Positions 1 through 11,231 of a stretch of 64,000 nucleotides of DNA are shown in pieces. The translations under genes and the position numbers were made by a program. Numbering within the stretch: the first letter of the stretch is position 1; every line of letters starts with the position of its first letter. This DNA comes from Fratercula arctica. Its lineage: Eukaryota > Chordata > Aves > Charadriiformes > Alcidae. The stretch lies in contig CANTUZ010000008.1 of assembly GCA_947846985.1 (NCBI GenBank), positions 29,903,352-29,967,351 of the forward strand. Direction: 5' to 3'. A model generated the notes under the pieces. It was not told the origin of the DNA. It saw nothing but the letters and a program-made list of their open reading frames with translations, and did not search any database.

Positions 1-438
1 GGAGGAGAAGCCACTGGACCTTGTATAAGTACAGCCCAGTAGACATCCTTCCCTGTCCATGCCCTGAACTGAGTCACCTGAGTTCAGGTGACTGTGCTTC
101 CGCACTCATAAAAAAGCATAGGAAGTGGCTAAATATCACTTCAAGCAATTCAGATTCTATAAAGAACAAGCAACAAAGCCATTCTTGAATTCACGATCAT
201 CCTGTTACTCATGGTATGTGCACATCATATTCCAAGTTTCAGACAACCACCAAAAATGCATTATCTAGATAAACTCTCCATCAACACAGCCTGTCTCAAG
301 TAGCTTTCATGTTTCAGAATAAATTTATAATACTTGTGATGATACATCTTTCATGGGTGAGACTATATATTGTTTAGGATCCCTTTGTTGTTGCATATTT
401 TAAATATAACTTTACAACACCTTTTATTTCTTTAACAG

Positions 439-3400
439 AACATCAGAACAGACATTGTCATGGATGACTGTTTTAGCATAAATCCAGCTATAGATATAGG
501 ACAGGTATGAACTTACGTAGTTTTGCTTTATATTAGATGTTAGTGAACATTCCTCTTTGTGCCTAAATGATTGCTGTTATTGGTCAATTTAATAGCCACC
601 AAAGCCTATAAGAAACTATCCATGTTGGATTGACAATGTACTAGTATATGTTTTTATTTGCAGCTATAAATAATACTAGGTTAATTTTTCTACTTCTTGT
701 TCATCTTCTGCGAAGTGATGAGAAAAGAAGATCCAACAGACTTTGTAAATGTCTTGCAGGATTAGCACCCCGAATCTCCCTGTGACCTTTTCCTGTTCGA
801 TTTACTCTACTCCAGAATTACTGACTGAGGGCTAAATCTTAACAAGCTGCAGAGCACTGTTGACTTCAGCTGTGGTAGTAAATTCAAATGTAATGCAAAA
901 TCCTATTGCCATGGAACAGACCTTTCTTTAAAGGTCACATAAAGCTATCCATAGCTTTGTACTATGAATTCAACTACCTACACCTACAGATAAATTGAAT
1001 AGTGACAAAAGCAGTGTCACTCACTAATAGTTTGCAAATAAGAAAGTGGCAGTGAACTCATAGTGTAAAAAGTATTTGTAATTTCTTTTCAGAATCAAAG
1101 GAAAAGCTCCTAAAAATACGACCTAAATTTTAAAGCTTCTCTTATCCTGCTTATTTATCCTATTACAGGCTCATCCTTAAATACTTGTACTTTGCCTAAA
1201 AGATTATGTTTATTTTGCACATTCAAGATTTGCCAAATTTGCCAAATCATTCTTTCTTAGCAGTTCAATTCCATGTTCACCTTGCACCAATGTTTACGTC
1301 ACCACTGTCATAGCCCAGGTGTCTACTCAGCAGTTGTTCCTTACTACTTTAGGTTGGCCTCCTATAACCTATCAGCTATTTGTGTCTGAGATGTTTTTCT
1401 CTAGAAGAAATTTCATTAGCTATCTGCAAATGTTTTTAAGCAAATAACAGATTGAGCAGGCTATTTATATCATAGTCCCTGGGCAAATATCTCATCAGTG
1501 GAGTTCCTGTGGGCAATAAGCTTGAAGTCAGTGGATTTGACTCAACTCTCAATTTTGCCAAAGCGAATCAGAGGTAACTGGACTGGTTACAGTGAGTGTA
1601 GCCAGGAATAAGGAAGAGTAGAACTTGAGCCAATAAAAATATTTGTATAAGTCAGATGAGGACAGCTTGGTCCTATTTTGGTCTATGTTGGCTAATATCT
1701 ACTTTTGGGAGGAAAGATGCCAATTCATGTGTAATCTTAGAAAGTAAGTCTAATTGTATATATGTTTTTATCCTTTTAAATGTCTGAATGAGATGTGAAA
1801 GTTTACCTTTTTTTCTTTGTTCAGATTGAAGGGGCCTTCATTCAGGGAGTTGGTCTTCATATGTTAGAAGAAATCTACTTCTCCCCAGAAGGAGAGCAGC
1901 TCACTCTTGGCCCAGATACATATAAGATCCCTGCCATCTGTAACATTCCTGAGCAGTTCCGTGTCTATTTACTGCCAAATTCACGCAACTCAATTACTAT
2001 CTATTCTTCCAAGGTAAACATGCCAAACTTACTGCTTGCAAGCACACCAGGTGATTCTGCTGCAAAACTGTAAGTGACTGCAGGGTATGGTAGACTATCC
2101 CTGCCCCCCCCCCCCCCCCCCCAAAAAAAAATAATGCCAGTTTCAGCCATGGAACAAATTGTACTTAAATGGTGAAACACCGATGTTCTGAGGTTTTGGA
2201 CTAATTTTCTTCCTGTGATTTATTGGTATTACAGTTGCACTTGGAAACCCTAATCCAAACTGAAACTTTTTTGTACCTACATGTTGTGCTATCCATCAGA
2301 AGTGACAGTCCATCTTAAAGAGCTTAAACTTCCTAGACAGGAGAAAGGATGGAAGAAGGAAATATTATAATCCTTTTTAAAGACAGAGAAGTCACGACAC
2401 AAGAGATTAAGTGACTTTCTAGAATCTCATAGGAAACCTATGATAGGTATGGGAATAGAGCCCAGTTCTTCCATTAACCATGGCAGAGCAACATTCTTTC
2501 TGTTTTAAGGGTACATCATCGTCTGAGGAGGCACTCCATACTAGAATTGAGCACTGTTCACAGACTCAAAATAAAAAAAAACCATAAAAAAGCACCTCAA
2601 AATGGGAATTTCAAGTGGAGTGTAGGAAGACGAGTGTAGGCCTCTGGCTACTAAAAGACAGAAATGACCACTGTTCCAGCGAATCCTCGAATCTAAAGCG
2701 GGTATGACAAAGTGTCCTGATTCAACCCCAATAGGTAGCTCAGCCCCACACAGCCGCTCGCTCACTTGCCCTGGTGGAATGGGAGAGAGAATTGGAAGGG
2801 TAAAAGTGAGAAAACTAGCAGGCTGAGATAAAAAGAGTTTAATAAATAAAGCAAAAGCTGCGCGTGCAAGCAAAGCGAAATAAGGAATGGAATTCATTCT
2901 CTACTTCCCATTAGCAAGCAGACATTTAGCCATCTCCAGGAAAGCAGGGCTCCACCACGTGTAATGTTTACTTGGGAAGACAAACACTATAACTTCGAAT
3001 GTTCCCCTCCTTCCTTCTTCCTCCCTCAGTTTTTATTGCTGACCATGACATCATATGGTATGGAGAATCACTTTGGTCAGTTGGGGTTGGCTGTCCCAGC
3101 TGTGTCCCCTCCCAACTCCTTGTGCACCCCCAGCCTACTTGCTGGCAGGGCAGTCTGAGAAGAAGACGCTGTGTAAGCACTGCTCAGCAGTAACTAAAAC
3201 ATCCCTGTGTTGTCAGCACTGTTTTCAGCACAAATCCAAAACATAGCACCACACCAGCTACTATGAAGAAAATGAATTCTATCCCAGCCAAAACCAGTAC
3301 CCAAAGGAATGGGAATTTCCAGAAGAAAATCGGGCCTTACAAAGTGTAAATGAGTAAACAAACTCTTCCACATGAAGAAAACAGATAGAGACAAAGGCCA

Positions 3401-5853
3401 CATTTCTTATCACAATTAGACAGCACAAACTTTATCCATGCAAGAGGGGTTAAGGGGGTGGTGTGGGTGAGTGTCTGTCTTTCTTGTTTCATCATGCAGA
3501 ATTAATTCCACTTGGATATAGAAAAGGTAGTTTATGTGAGAAGTCATGAGTTATTTCGTGGCTTTATAATGTGAGCACTGAAGTCCCAGCAGGAAGCTCT
3601 TTTCATAGTACAGCTGCATTATGAATTCTAAAATTATCCCCATCATCCAAAACCTGGTCCTTGGATCTTTTTCCGATTTGAAAGTTCTCAGAGATACAAG
3701 GAAAATTGTTAAATCCAAATATATTGGACTTGACCAAATACTGAGCTGGTGTGATTCAGTGTATTTCAGATAACGACAGTGGACATGTGCTGATTTAACT
3801 CTCTGCTGCCAGTTTCTAAGGCCAGTCTCTCCAGCTGCCTCTTTCCTCTGTCAGGGCATGGGCAAGGCTGGATTCTTCTTTGGCAGCTCAGTGCTCTTTG
3901 CAATACGAGATGCAGTGGTTGCTGCACGGAAAGAAAGAGGACTGCCCCTGAACTTCACACTGAACAGCCCCTTGACTGTTGAGCGGATTCGCATGGCCTG
4001 TGATGATGTCTTTACTGAGATGGTAAGGTTGTTTTCATTTCTTTCGTGAGCTAGCCAACTCTTCGGTTCTCTTTAATCTGAATGGACTGTGTACATAGAC
4101 TAATCGGTGAGCCGAATCTCTTTTCTTCAACATACCACAATTAGCAGAGCTTTGCACTTTATTTAACCAGTGGCGCTTTGCTCAGCTATGTTGACAGAGT
4201 AACATGAACTGAGGAACCTGTGCTGTTTCTTCAGTGGTAATCATTCAAATGTATGTACCTCCTTTAATCTAAAAGCCCTTGAAAGCAGATGGTTTTGACA
4301 TACCACTATCTTCTAATAACTTCCCTCTCACACAGATGGAACAGGTACCAACAACTGGTAGTCGGTGCCCTTTTACTGAAATTTTCCCAACAGTCACTGA
4401 AGTTATTTGGATAACCATCTGCGTGCTTTGCCTCTGCTTTCTTCAAAATGAGAATGGCAAGAAAATGTACCCTCACCCTTGCAGTTCGCTGTGTCTTTCT
4501 TTCCAGAGTAATGCCTTCAGTCTGCTCTTCTTGTATCTTGCACTTCCCTCACTAGGAGGGGCTGGCAGGACAGAGCAGTAGCCTGCTGGAGAGGACTTAT
4601 TTTTGTAGGAGTATGACGCAGGAGCCTACTTCCCTCCCCCATCTGTCCTAGCCAACTATGATCATGCAAGAATTTCTTCAGAAAGGAGGGCAAGATGGGA
4701 ATGATGACATTATTTTCTGAATTAATAGCTTTAGCCACTTCAACAGGTTTTCTATCGTACTCATCCTATTGGCACTGTAAAAGTAGATATATCTGGAGTA
4801 ACTTAATACATTGTCACTTGCCCAAAATTTCTATTTATAAGTTGAAGAGAAAAAGAAAAAAAAAACGAATACAAAAATGAAAGGAATAAAGCATAGGAGC
4901 AATTATCAAACAGATAAACAGCAAGAGTTTAGCAGCCATTCTCCCCTCAATCCATATCCAGTCAGAAGGCAAACTAAACCAACTGTTTGGGGGCCTGGAA
5001 AATAGGAAACACCAGACCAAACTGTGGCAAGGTCCATTAATTAAAGTTTTCAACATAAAAGGCCCCACAGATCTGAGTCTGAACAACTGTATTATACCCT
5101 AGGCTGAAAATTTGTCTATGAAAAGTGACACAAGTTGGGTCAGGTGAACCTGCAGGCCCACCTGTCTTCCAATTGCAGCCAGCTAGCCAGCCCCTGACCT
5201 CAACCAGCCTGGAGGATGGGTCTGTGAACTCCACATCCACCCACTTCTGCTTCCTTCTGTGCAGGATATCCAACAGTCAAGTCTTTCACAGTGACAAAAT
5301 TTCTCATATTAACATAAGTCATAGCCAAGATAACCTTTGTGGGCTAGGTGTTGTGCAAACATTTGGTAGCAACTTAGAATTTAAATAAAGGTGAAGTTGT
5401 TATCCAGTCATCAGGAGCTGATGTTCTATCTCCAGGAATGCTCTCAGAAATGTAGAATTTCCTTGCAAACACCATGGCCTCCATGATTTAATGTAGTCTC
5501 ATTAAACCATGTTGCGTAATGGAACTTCCTATGTCAGTTCCTCTAATCTGAGGATTAGAGCACAGGTGAGCTCACCTGTGCTATGGAGATATGCGCTTAA
5601 TTACCTGTTCAATTACAAGTATGTCACTATTGACTAGAGGAAAATTTATTGATTTCACAACCTTTTATAACATGAAAAAGTGGGGATTTGTGTGTGCAGT
5701 GACATTTAAATGGCTTGTAAGGAACATGCATTTATGAATTACAGCAAGTTTTCTTTCCCCTTAGCAAAATGATATTGTTTTCTTTATATTTTCTTTCAGA
5801 TTCCAAAAGACAAACCTGGAACCTATAAGCCATGGGCCATCAATATAGATTAA
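439..5853 (+). CDS. AOX2: Aldehyde oxidase, last four coding exons (probably AOX2); 5' part outside window
   Basis: Aldehyde oxidases are cytosolic molybdo-flavoenzymes that hydroxylate aldehydes and N-heterocycles. Four in-frame exons with AG/GT borders are visible: 439-504, 1825-2013, 3855-4022 and 5800-5853 (stop TAA 5851-5853), together 158 C-terminal residues. They read through [70 protein letters not shown] and end KPWAINID, which is the end of the molybdopterin domain. AOX rather than XDH is indicated by LNSPLT..RIRMAC and the PxxxPGxYxPW ending. AOX2 is chosen because the copy next to BZW1 in mouse is Aox2; the paralogue assignment is uncertain. The motif normally reading GLGES carries Lys for the catalytic Glu (GMGKA, codon 3864-3866), and the conserved DVGCS is DDCFS. 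Splice sites and frame are intact, so it is not an obvious pseudogene, but oxidase activity is doubtful. Confidence 0.9.
2104..2131. repeat. C19 homopolymer followed by A9
   Basis: Nineteen C (2104-2122) followed by nine A lie 90 bases downstream of an AOX donor site. The opposite strand is a G-run. Homopolymers of this length are prone to sequencing error and length polymorphism. Confidence 0.9.
2713..3301 (-). mobile_element. Solo LTR of an endogenous retrovirus (avian ERVL-like) with 5-bp target duplication
   Basis: This 589-bp block sits in an AOX intron and is bounded by identical 5-bp direct repeats CAAAG (2708-2712 and 3302-3306). On the minus strand it starts near the family-typical TGTCCTGG..GGGATAGA end (here mutated at the first bases) and ends GGGGTTGAATCAGGACA. 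It contains the run rich in AGCTGGTGTGGTGCTATG and a TTATTAAAC polyadenylation region (plus 2840-2850). From memory this matches an LTR abundant in neoavian birds. There are no internal gag, pol or env sequences, so it is a solo LTR left by recombination. Open frames inside it (2541-2897, 2964-3246) are chance. The 5-bp duplication fits ERVL-type integration. Confidence 0.8.
5541..5582. repeat. Two adjoining perfect inverted repeats
   Basis: In the last AOX intron, CTCTAATC (5541-5548) pairs with GATTAGAG (5553-5560) around a 4-base loop. It runs directly into a 24-bp perfect palindrome at 5559-5582, with half-site AGCACAGGTGAG followed by its reverse complement. The palindrome contains CAGGTG and CACCTG, which fit the E-box consensus. 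Function is unknown. Confidence 0.85.
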
Positions 5854-8800
5854 TACTGCTTTCCTAAGTATCAAACAACCAGGTGACTCCTTCAGCCACT
5901 TACTGAGTGAAGGCATTCCTGCAAGAAAGAACTGTAACACACATGCAGATACATATTTATATGACTTTGCAGAATAAGATATAAGCACCAGTTCTGTTGT
6001 CCTGCCAAGTAAGAGGCCTCCTATTTTGAAACATAAATTTCTTTCTAAATCAAATTGTGATCCACGCTACACTGGAATAGTTCTGGAGTTACCCAATGAA
6101 CTTCAAAGAACTTGTATGCAATTTTGAAAATATTTGCAATGAAGAGATCACAAATAGTACCATTTTGCTACTTCTACATCCAGTCTGAGATTCACAACAG
6201 TTTTTATCCACTCTTTCTGTTCTTCTAGTACATGAAAATCTCAAAGATCAGAATTAGGCACTGTACAAATTAGTGATGGGCAATGAATCAATATTACAGT
6301 AGAACAGAGATTCTAAATGTACGTACTGCCAAATGTTTTCTAGATACTGATACATCATCACTACCACAGTAACACTGCACTATAGCTCTTAGTTCCTTGG
6401 GCCCATCTCAGACCTGTTCCATACCATTAGATCTCTCTGGACTGCTATCAACTTTGACCTCTCTCAGAGCTGGAGTATAATCACTGCTATTCACTGCATT
6501 GTTAGTGCTCAGTCCTCCGCTCCTTTGCCTTATCCACAATTTTGCTCCTTCTTTCCAGCAAAATGGTGAAGTACAACATAGCTGATGTATTCATCTGTAG
6601 GTAAGGAGAGGGCACAAGGTGAGGGAGATGTACTGGAGGTACGAAGGGTTAAATAGCAGGACAGGTTCCCACTACCAGCTTTAAGTGAAGTTCATAACAG
6701 AGGTGAGATTTCTGGGATAGCATAGATTAGTGAGCAAAAATATAGGGGGACAGACCACCACATCTGTAAAACCTCATGGTCTTTTATCTAAAACATTCAT
6801 TTAGAAGTGGGGTTGCCCATGGCAACCATCAGCAGGTACGTGTGACAGATGTGCAGCAGATGACTGAGATGAAAGCTGAGGGGAGCAAGGCTGAGAGGAA
6901 ACAATGACAATAGAAGTTCATAATTAAAAATAGGTGTGTCAGTTCACAGTTTAACTCAGCTGTGACAAACAACATTACTGACACTCTGACAGACATTGTT
7001 TTAGAAAGGAGGTTTTAAGGTGATGCAGTGGCAGCTGTATGAATCTTGATGGATCATTTCCCCATGAGGAGAGCAGACTGAAGAGCAAGTGCAAAGGTGT
7101 TTGAGAGGGAGAAAAGGACATGGCTGAGCTGAGCCAACATAGGTATACATACAAATGAATATTCAACTCCCACGTTTGATAGTTCAGAGCAACAAAATTA
7201 ACAGTAAGAATACATTTGACAACATCATTGTGTACCCAAAACACTAGCGAAAGAAATTACTCTAGAGATACTCAACAGGTATTGCGTTAGTTCAGATTCT
7301 GTACTCATTTACAAAAACATAAATCTGGACTATTTTCATTTCCTTTTAGGTTGAGAGTGCAGGCTTAAATTAACATAATATAGAAGAGGGTGTGGCCTGC
7401 ACACACCCTCAAATAAAGTCATATTTAATCTAAATCCATAGAGGTACAACAAAATTTTATTCCTTTACAAATAAATTAATATTATAAGTAATGAGGAAAT
7501 TGCTAGCTTATGTTGGTAAAATTTTCCTGTTCATTTCTATTGGTAAGTTGTGAGAGACTACAGCTAACGGGAAAAGCTGAACTGGCAATATGCTTTGCAG
7601 TTTTGTAATACCAAAGGTTTCAAGGAGCTGACAGCAGGAACTATCGTGTCTTTTGCGTTCCTTTCCTTAAAATGCAATTTTCATTATCTGTGATTTATCT
7701 TCTCAGCTTTTATGTAATTGTTATTTAGACAGATGCTCTCATTTTTGAATGAGTACCAAAGCAATCAGTGCCCTGGGTTTAGAATGAATAAACAAATAAT
7801 TGCAGATATTAAGGTGAAAATCCACCCTCTGAATGTGAATACCCCTTAGGGTATTTTTGAATGTGGTATTTTGAGGATTTCATTGGGCTGTTGACTGGAA
7901 TTTGCTTAAATATATCTTCAATAAAAGCAAACTTGTAAGACACTGTCCTGCTCTTTTGGGGAGCAAAGAGCTAAGTTGCATCTCTTGTCCTGTGTCAGCA
8001 TGGAGAGTATGTTGCATGTTGTTATATTCAGTCTCGTAGACGTCTCCAGTTCTGTGCTGCTGGGTGAGTTTGGCAGTGTATGTTTTTTAGACAGTACTGG
8101 AAGGCCCTGCACTAACATACTGGTTTTGTTTCTGCTGCTGCTATTAGACAGACTGCTCTACAGCCTGAAGTCAGTGTGAGACCTGTTATTATAATGGCTA
8201 GTGAAAGAACCCGTGTTTTAACTGCAGTAGAGAAGGCCTGCACTTCTGGAACTAAGGAACATTGCTCTACGTCACACATAAGTAGTTTTTAACTGATAAT
8301 TGGCTAGAATACGCAAAGTCTTTATACAGCGATGTCATCATCAGGATCTGAGGAAAGAAATTGTTACAACTGTAATAGTAAATGTAGGACCTAATAGTGC
8401 AGCAAGTATGGTATCGACAAAGGTGTGAGGTTAAAACTGTAAAGTCTCATGAGTTTTTTTAAATTCCCCACATACGAGAAAGAAAGACCTAGTAAACACA
8501 GCAGCTCTGATAACTGAAAACCAGGCTTATTTGGAGGAATGCACAAATGAAAGAACAGTCAAATGTGTCTTTTGGAACTGAGCATTCTTAATGCATATAG
8601 TGTATATATATTTGAACAGCACCTACCATGAAAGCTAATCAAGACGCTAATAACAGACATTCTGGGCATAACTTTAACACGGTAGTCATGTTTCTGATCC
8701 CTCTGATACACACATCCAGTAAATTGTCAAATCTGAAACTGGAATATCCAATCCATTTGAAGACAGTGAGAAGAGAGCCTGGGTGAGCAGATTTTCTGCC

Positions 8801-9100
8801 AGTTACTCAATATTTAAATGAACAAGAAAAATGGCTTGACATAAGCTTTACCTGAAGGTGGTTGATGAGCCTGATTTTTCTAAGCTTAATTAATTGAGAC
8901 ATCAGCCCCTCTAAAACACAGTCAATTTACCTTGGCAGGAAGCTTTATAGCTCTTGGTAAATAATCCAGTGAACAGGAAAGAATATAATATATTGACTGG
9001 AATATCCCCTTCAAAAGCCGTGTTTCTGCTGAGCAGACGATTCTAAGACGAGTGAAATCTTAAAACACTGAAGCCAATCACAAAACTCCCTCTGATGTCG
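5854..9100. other. AOX 3' UTR and AOX-BZW1 intergenic region
   Basis: About 3.2 kb of AT-rich sequence without a recognisable gene. The first part must be the AOX 3' UTR. Possible polyadenylation hexamers on the plus strand include AATAAA at 7412-7417 and others near 7785 and 7920; I cannot choose among them. A 9-bp stem, 7-base loop inverted repeat (GAGGGTGTG / CACACCCTC) lies at 7386-7410. Open frames here are short and resemble no family I know. Confidence 0.6.
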
Positions 9101-9109
9101 ATGGGCCCC

Positions 9110-9854
9110 AGGCTTCACCCCGGGCAGTCCCGAGTTTGTGCTCAGCACCCCAGCCCATGCGACGCGTTGCTCCGTGTACTGCTCTTTGCCCGACGGCACG
9201 GGCCTCCCGCTTTTACGCATCCTATCAATACGCTATTGAATACGTAATGACTACCTCGGAAAAGACACAAAAACCCAAATTACATAATTTTTTGCGCAGC
9301 TCGGGAAACGGGCCGCGCGCGTGACCGCAGCCGAATTGATCAAACCCAACGGTCCCACCACCGGCCACCATCGGCCTTCGCACGTGGCGCGGGCGGACAG
9401 GGAGCAGTTCCACAGGAAATCGGGTTGTTACCGACCTGCTTCGCCTCGGAGGGCAAACCCGGCCGGAGGGGCAGCCGCCCCGCGCCTCCGGAGCGGCCCC
9501 GCCGGTGTGTGTGGGGGGGGGTCCTGCCTGGGGCCGCTCCCGGGGGGCGCCGCCTCCAGCCGCCAGGGGGCGCCGCGCTCCCCTCGTTGGACCGATCCAC
9601 GCGGAAGGACCGGCGCGGGGGGGGGGGGGCACCAGGCAGCTGCTTGCGTGTGACGGTCAATCACGAGGGCGGGGGCGCCCATTCGCGGGAAGGGGGGGAT
9701 TAGACGGGTGGCCCCGCCGACGGGGAAGCGGGAGCGCGCCAGGCACGGCTGCTGAGGTGCCGAGGGTTCCGCAGCGCAGGGCCGGCGGCTGGGAGCAGGC
9801 GGCCCCGGGGACGCCCGGCCCGCTTTCCCTGGCTCTCTTCCCCCAGTCCTCTCT
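9110..9854 (+). promoter_or_regulatory. BZW1: CpG island, presumed BZW1 promoter
   Basis: Base composition changes sharply from AT-rich to GC- and CpG-rich from about 9110 and stays so until the assembly gap at 9855. It includes G-runs at 9513-9522 and 9619-9628. It lies upstream of BZW1 in the expected place for that housekeeping promoter. The transcription start and first exon are not visible and may lie in the gap. Long GC-rich open frames here (both strands, 9225-9703) are composition artefacts. Confidence 0.75.
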
Positions 9855-9954
9855 NNNNNNNNNNNNNNNNNNNNNNNNNNNNNNNNNNNNNNNNNNNNNN
9901 NNNNNNNNNNNNNNNNNNNNNNNNNNNNNNNNNNNNNNNNNNNNNNNNNNNNNN
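9855..9954. other. Assembly gap (100 N)
   Basis: Exactly 100 N, the usual placeholder for a gap of unknown length, within GC-rich sequence. The N-terminal coding part of BZW1 (about 82 codons) was not found on either side and probably belongs here. Confidence 0.97.
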
Positions 9955-11231
9955 GGGAGTGGCTGGTTTGGGAGTGTGCATCTGTTCCGTGTTCAGGTGC
10001 TCTTCATGCTGGTAGGTGGAAATGTCAGGTGACTTGCTCAAACCAATGCTGAAAGGAAGGCTTTCAGAATGGTTTAACTTCATTAAGTGTGTCTGCTTAT
10101 CTGAAAGCTGTGTATTGGAACAGTGTTATGTAGACTGAAGTTACTGTGATGTTCCTTTTGGTAAGAGGCTCTTTTGATGATGTTAAAAGAGCTGGTAGCA
10201 TGAGTAAGTAAACTTGTCTGTCCCATGGAGCATCACTGCTTCACATTGTTAACGTACCGATTGTTACAGTCTGTGGGTTTACACTCAAGAGTCTTAACCA
10301 CTGCATACTGTGTTAGGAAGTGTTTCTTGTAGGAATGGTGCTGAGGGGGAAGGGAAAAACGCATTGCTGCATTAATGGTGATATAGGTGTCCTTTACTCA
10401 ACTCCCTCTCTGTAACAAGTGGCTAGGTAGACTAGCTTTGATCTTTAGTCAGACGAGGCCAAAATAAAAACTGGCATCCTGTTGCCTTGCCACCTTTTAA
10501 TATTCTTATCACTGATGCTGATCTCCATCTTTAAGTCATGTTTCTGACTAATACATACAAAAGGATCTCCCTTATATGTAGGATGGCGTAGAAATCGGTG
10601 ATGAGGTATTGTGGCACTGGAGTTGGTGACTTGCATTCACCCTAGTTAGTGAAGCAGCCTGTCTGCCAGTCAAATGTCTGTATTAAACTGAAGAGCGATG
10701 GTGAAAAAGCATCTTCTAATTAGCAGCTAAAAGTCTGAAGTACCTTTCAAGATGGAAGTTTCAAGCTCATCTCTGGAGCACTGGATTTTGAACATGCATC
10801 TCTACATGTTTCGCCTCCTGTTGTGACTCACTCTGTTATTTAAAAGACAGTTACAAAGCAGCACTACTGCAGCAGACACCAAAAAGACACTTGCTAGGAT
10901 TAAGCAGCTTTAGTGACTTCCTTTAAGGGAAGAGGAGCTTATGGTCATGTTAACTTATCCATATGTAAACAAAGATGTGTTGCCAATACAGTTAGCAGTA
11001 GGGGGTCAGAATATCTAAGTGTTCCTATCTTAAGCTACCAGTTTTGAAGTTCCACTACAGCAGTGGAGCAGATGGACATGTAGGGGCGTCTTCAGTGATC
11101 CAGTCATTCAGTTCATCAGGAAAGGACAATGTGTTGTATATTATGGATATTGGAATTATTACTATGGAGACTGTTGGGTTCTCTCACTGGGGGGTAATAC
11201 CACTAATTCTGAAACCCTTCTTTAGCCCCAG
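9955..11231 (+). other. BZW1 intron sequence between gap and first visible exon
   Basis: No exon encoding the missing BZW1 N-terminus was found by reading this stretch. It ends in the acceptor CTTTAGCCCCAG at 11231. It is best treated as intron. Confidence 0.6.

Noticed and set aside
2541..3246. Open frames of 60-118 codons inside and beside the solo LTR
   Set aside because: They fall in LTR sequence with no retroviral protein motif and several overlap each other on both strands.
5761..5988. 75-codon minus-strand frame over the last AOX exon
   Set aside because: Antisense shadow of the AOX exon and its 3' UTR; no family resemblance.
9225..10083. Several 84-175-codon open frames on both strands around the BZW1 CpG island, one spanning the N run
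   Set aside because: Composition-driven: low-complexity Pro/Gly/Arg/Ala translations in overlapping frames, and one is only kept open by N bases.
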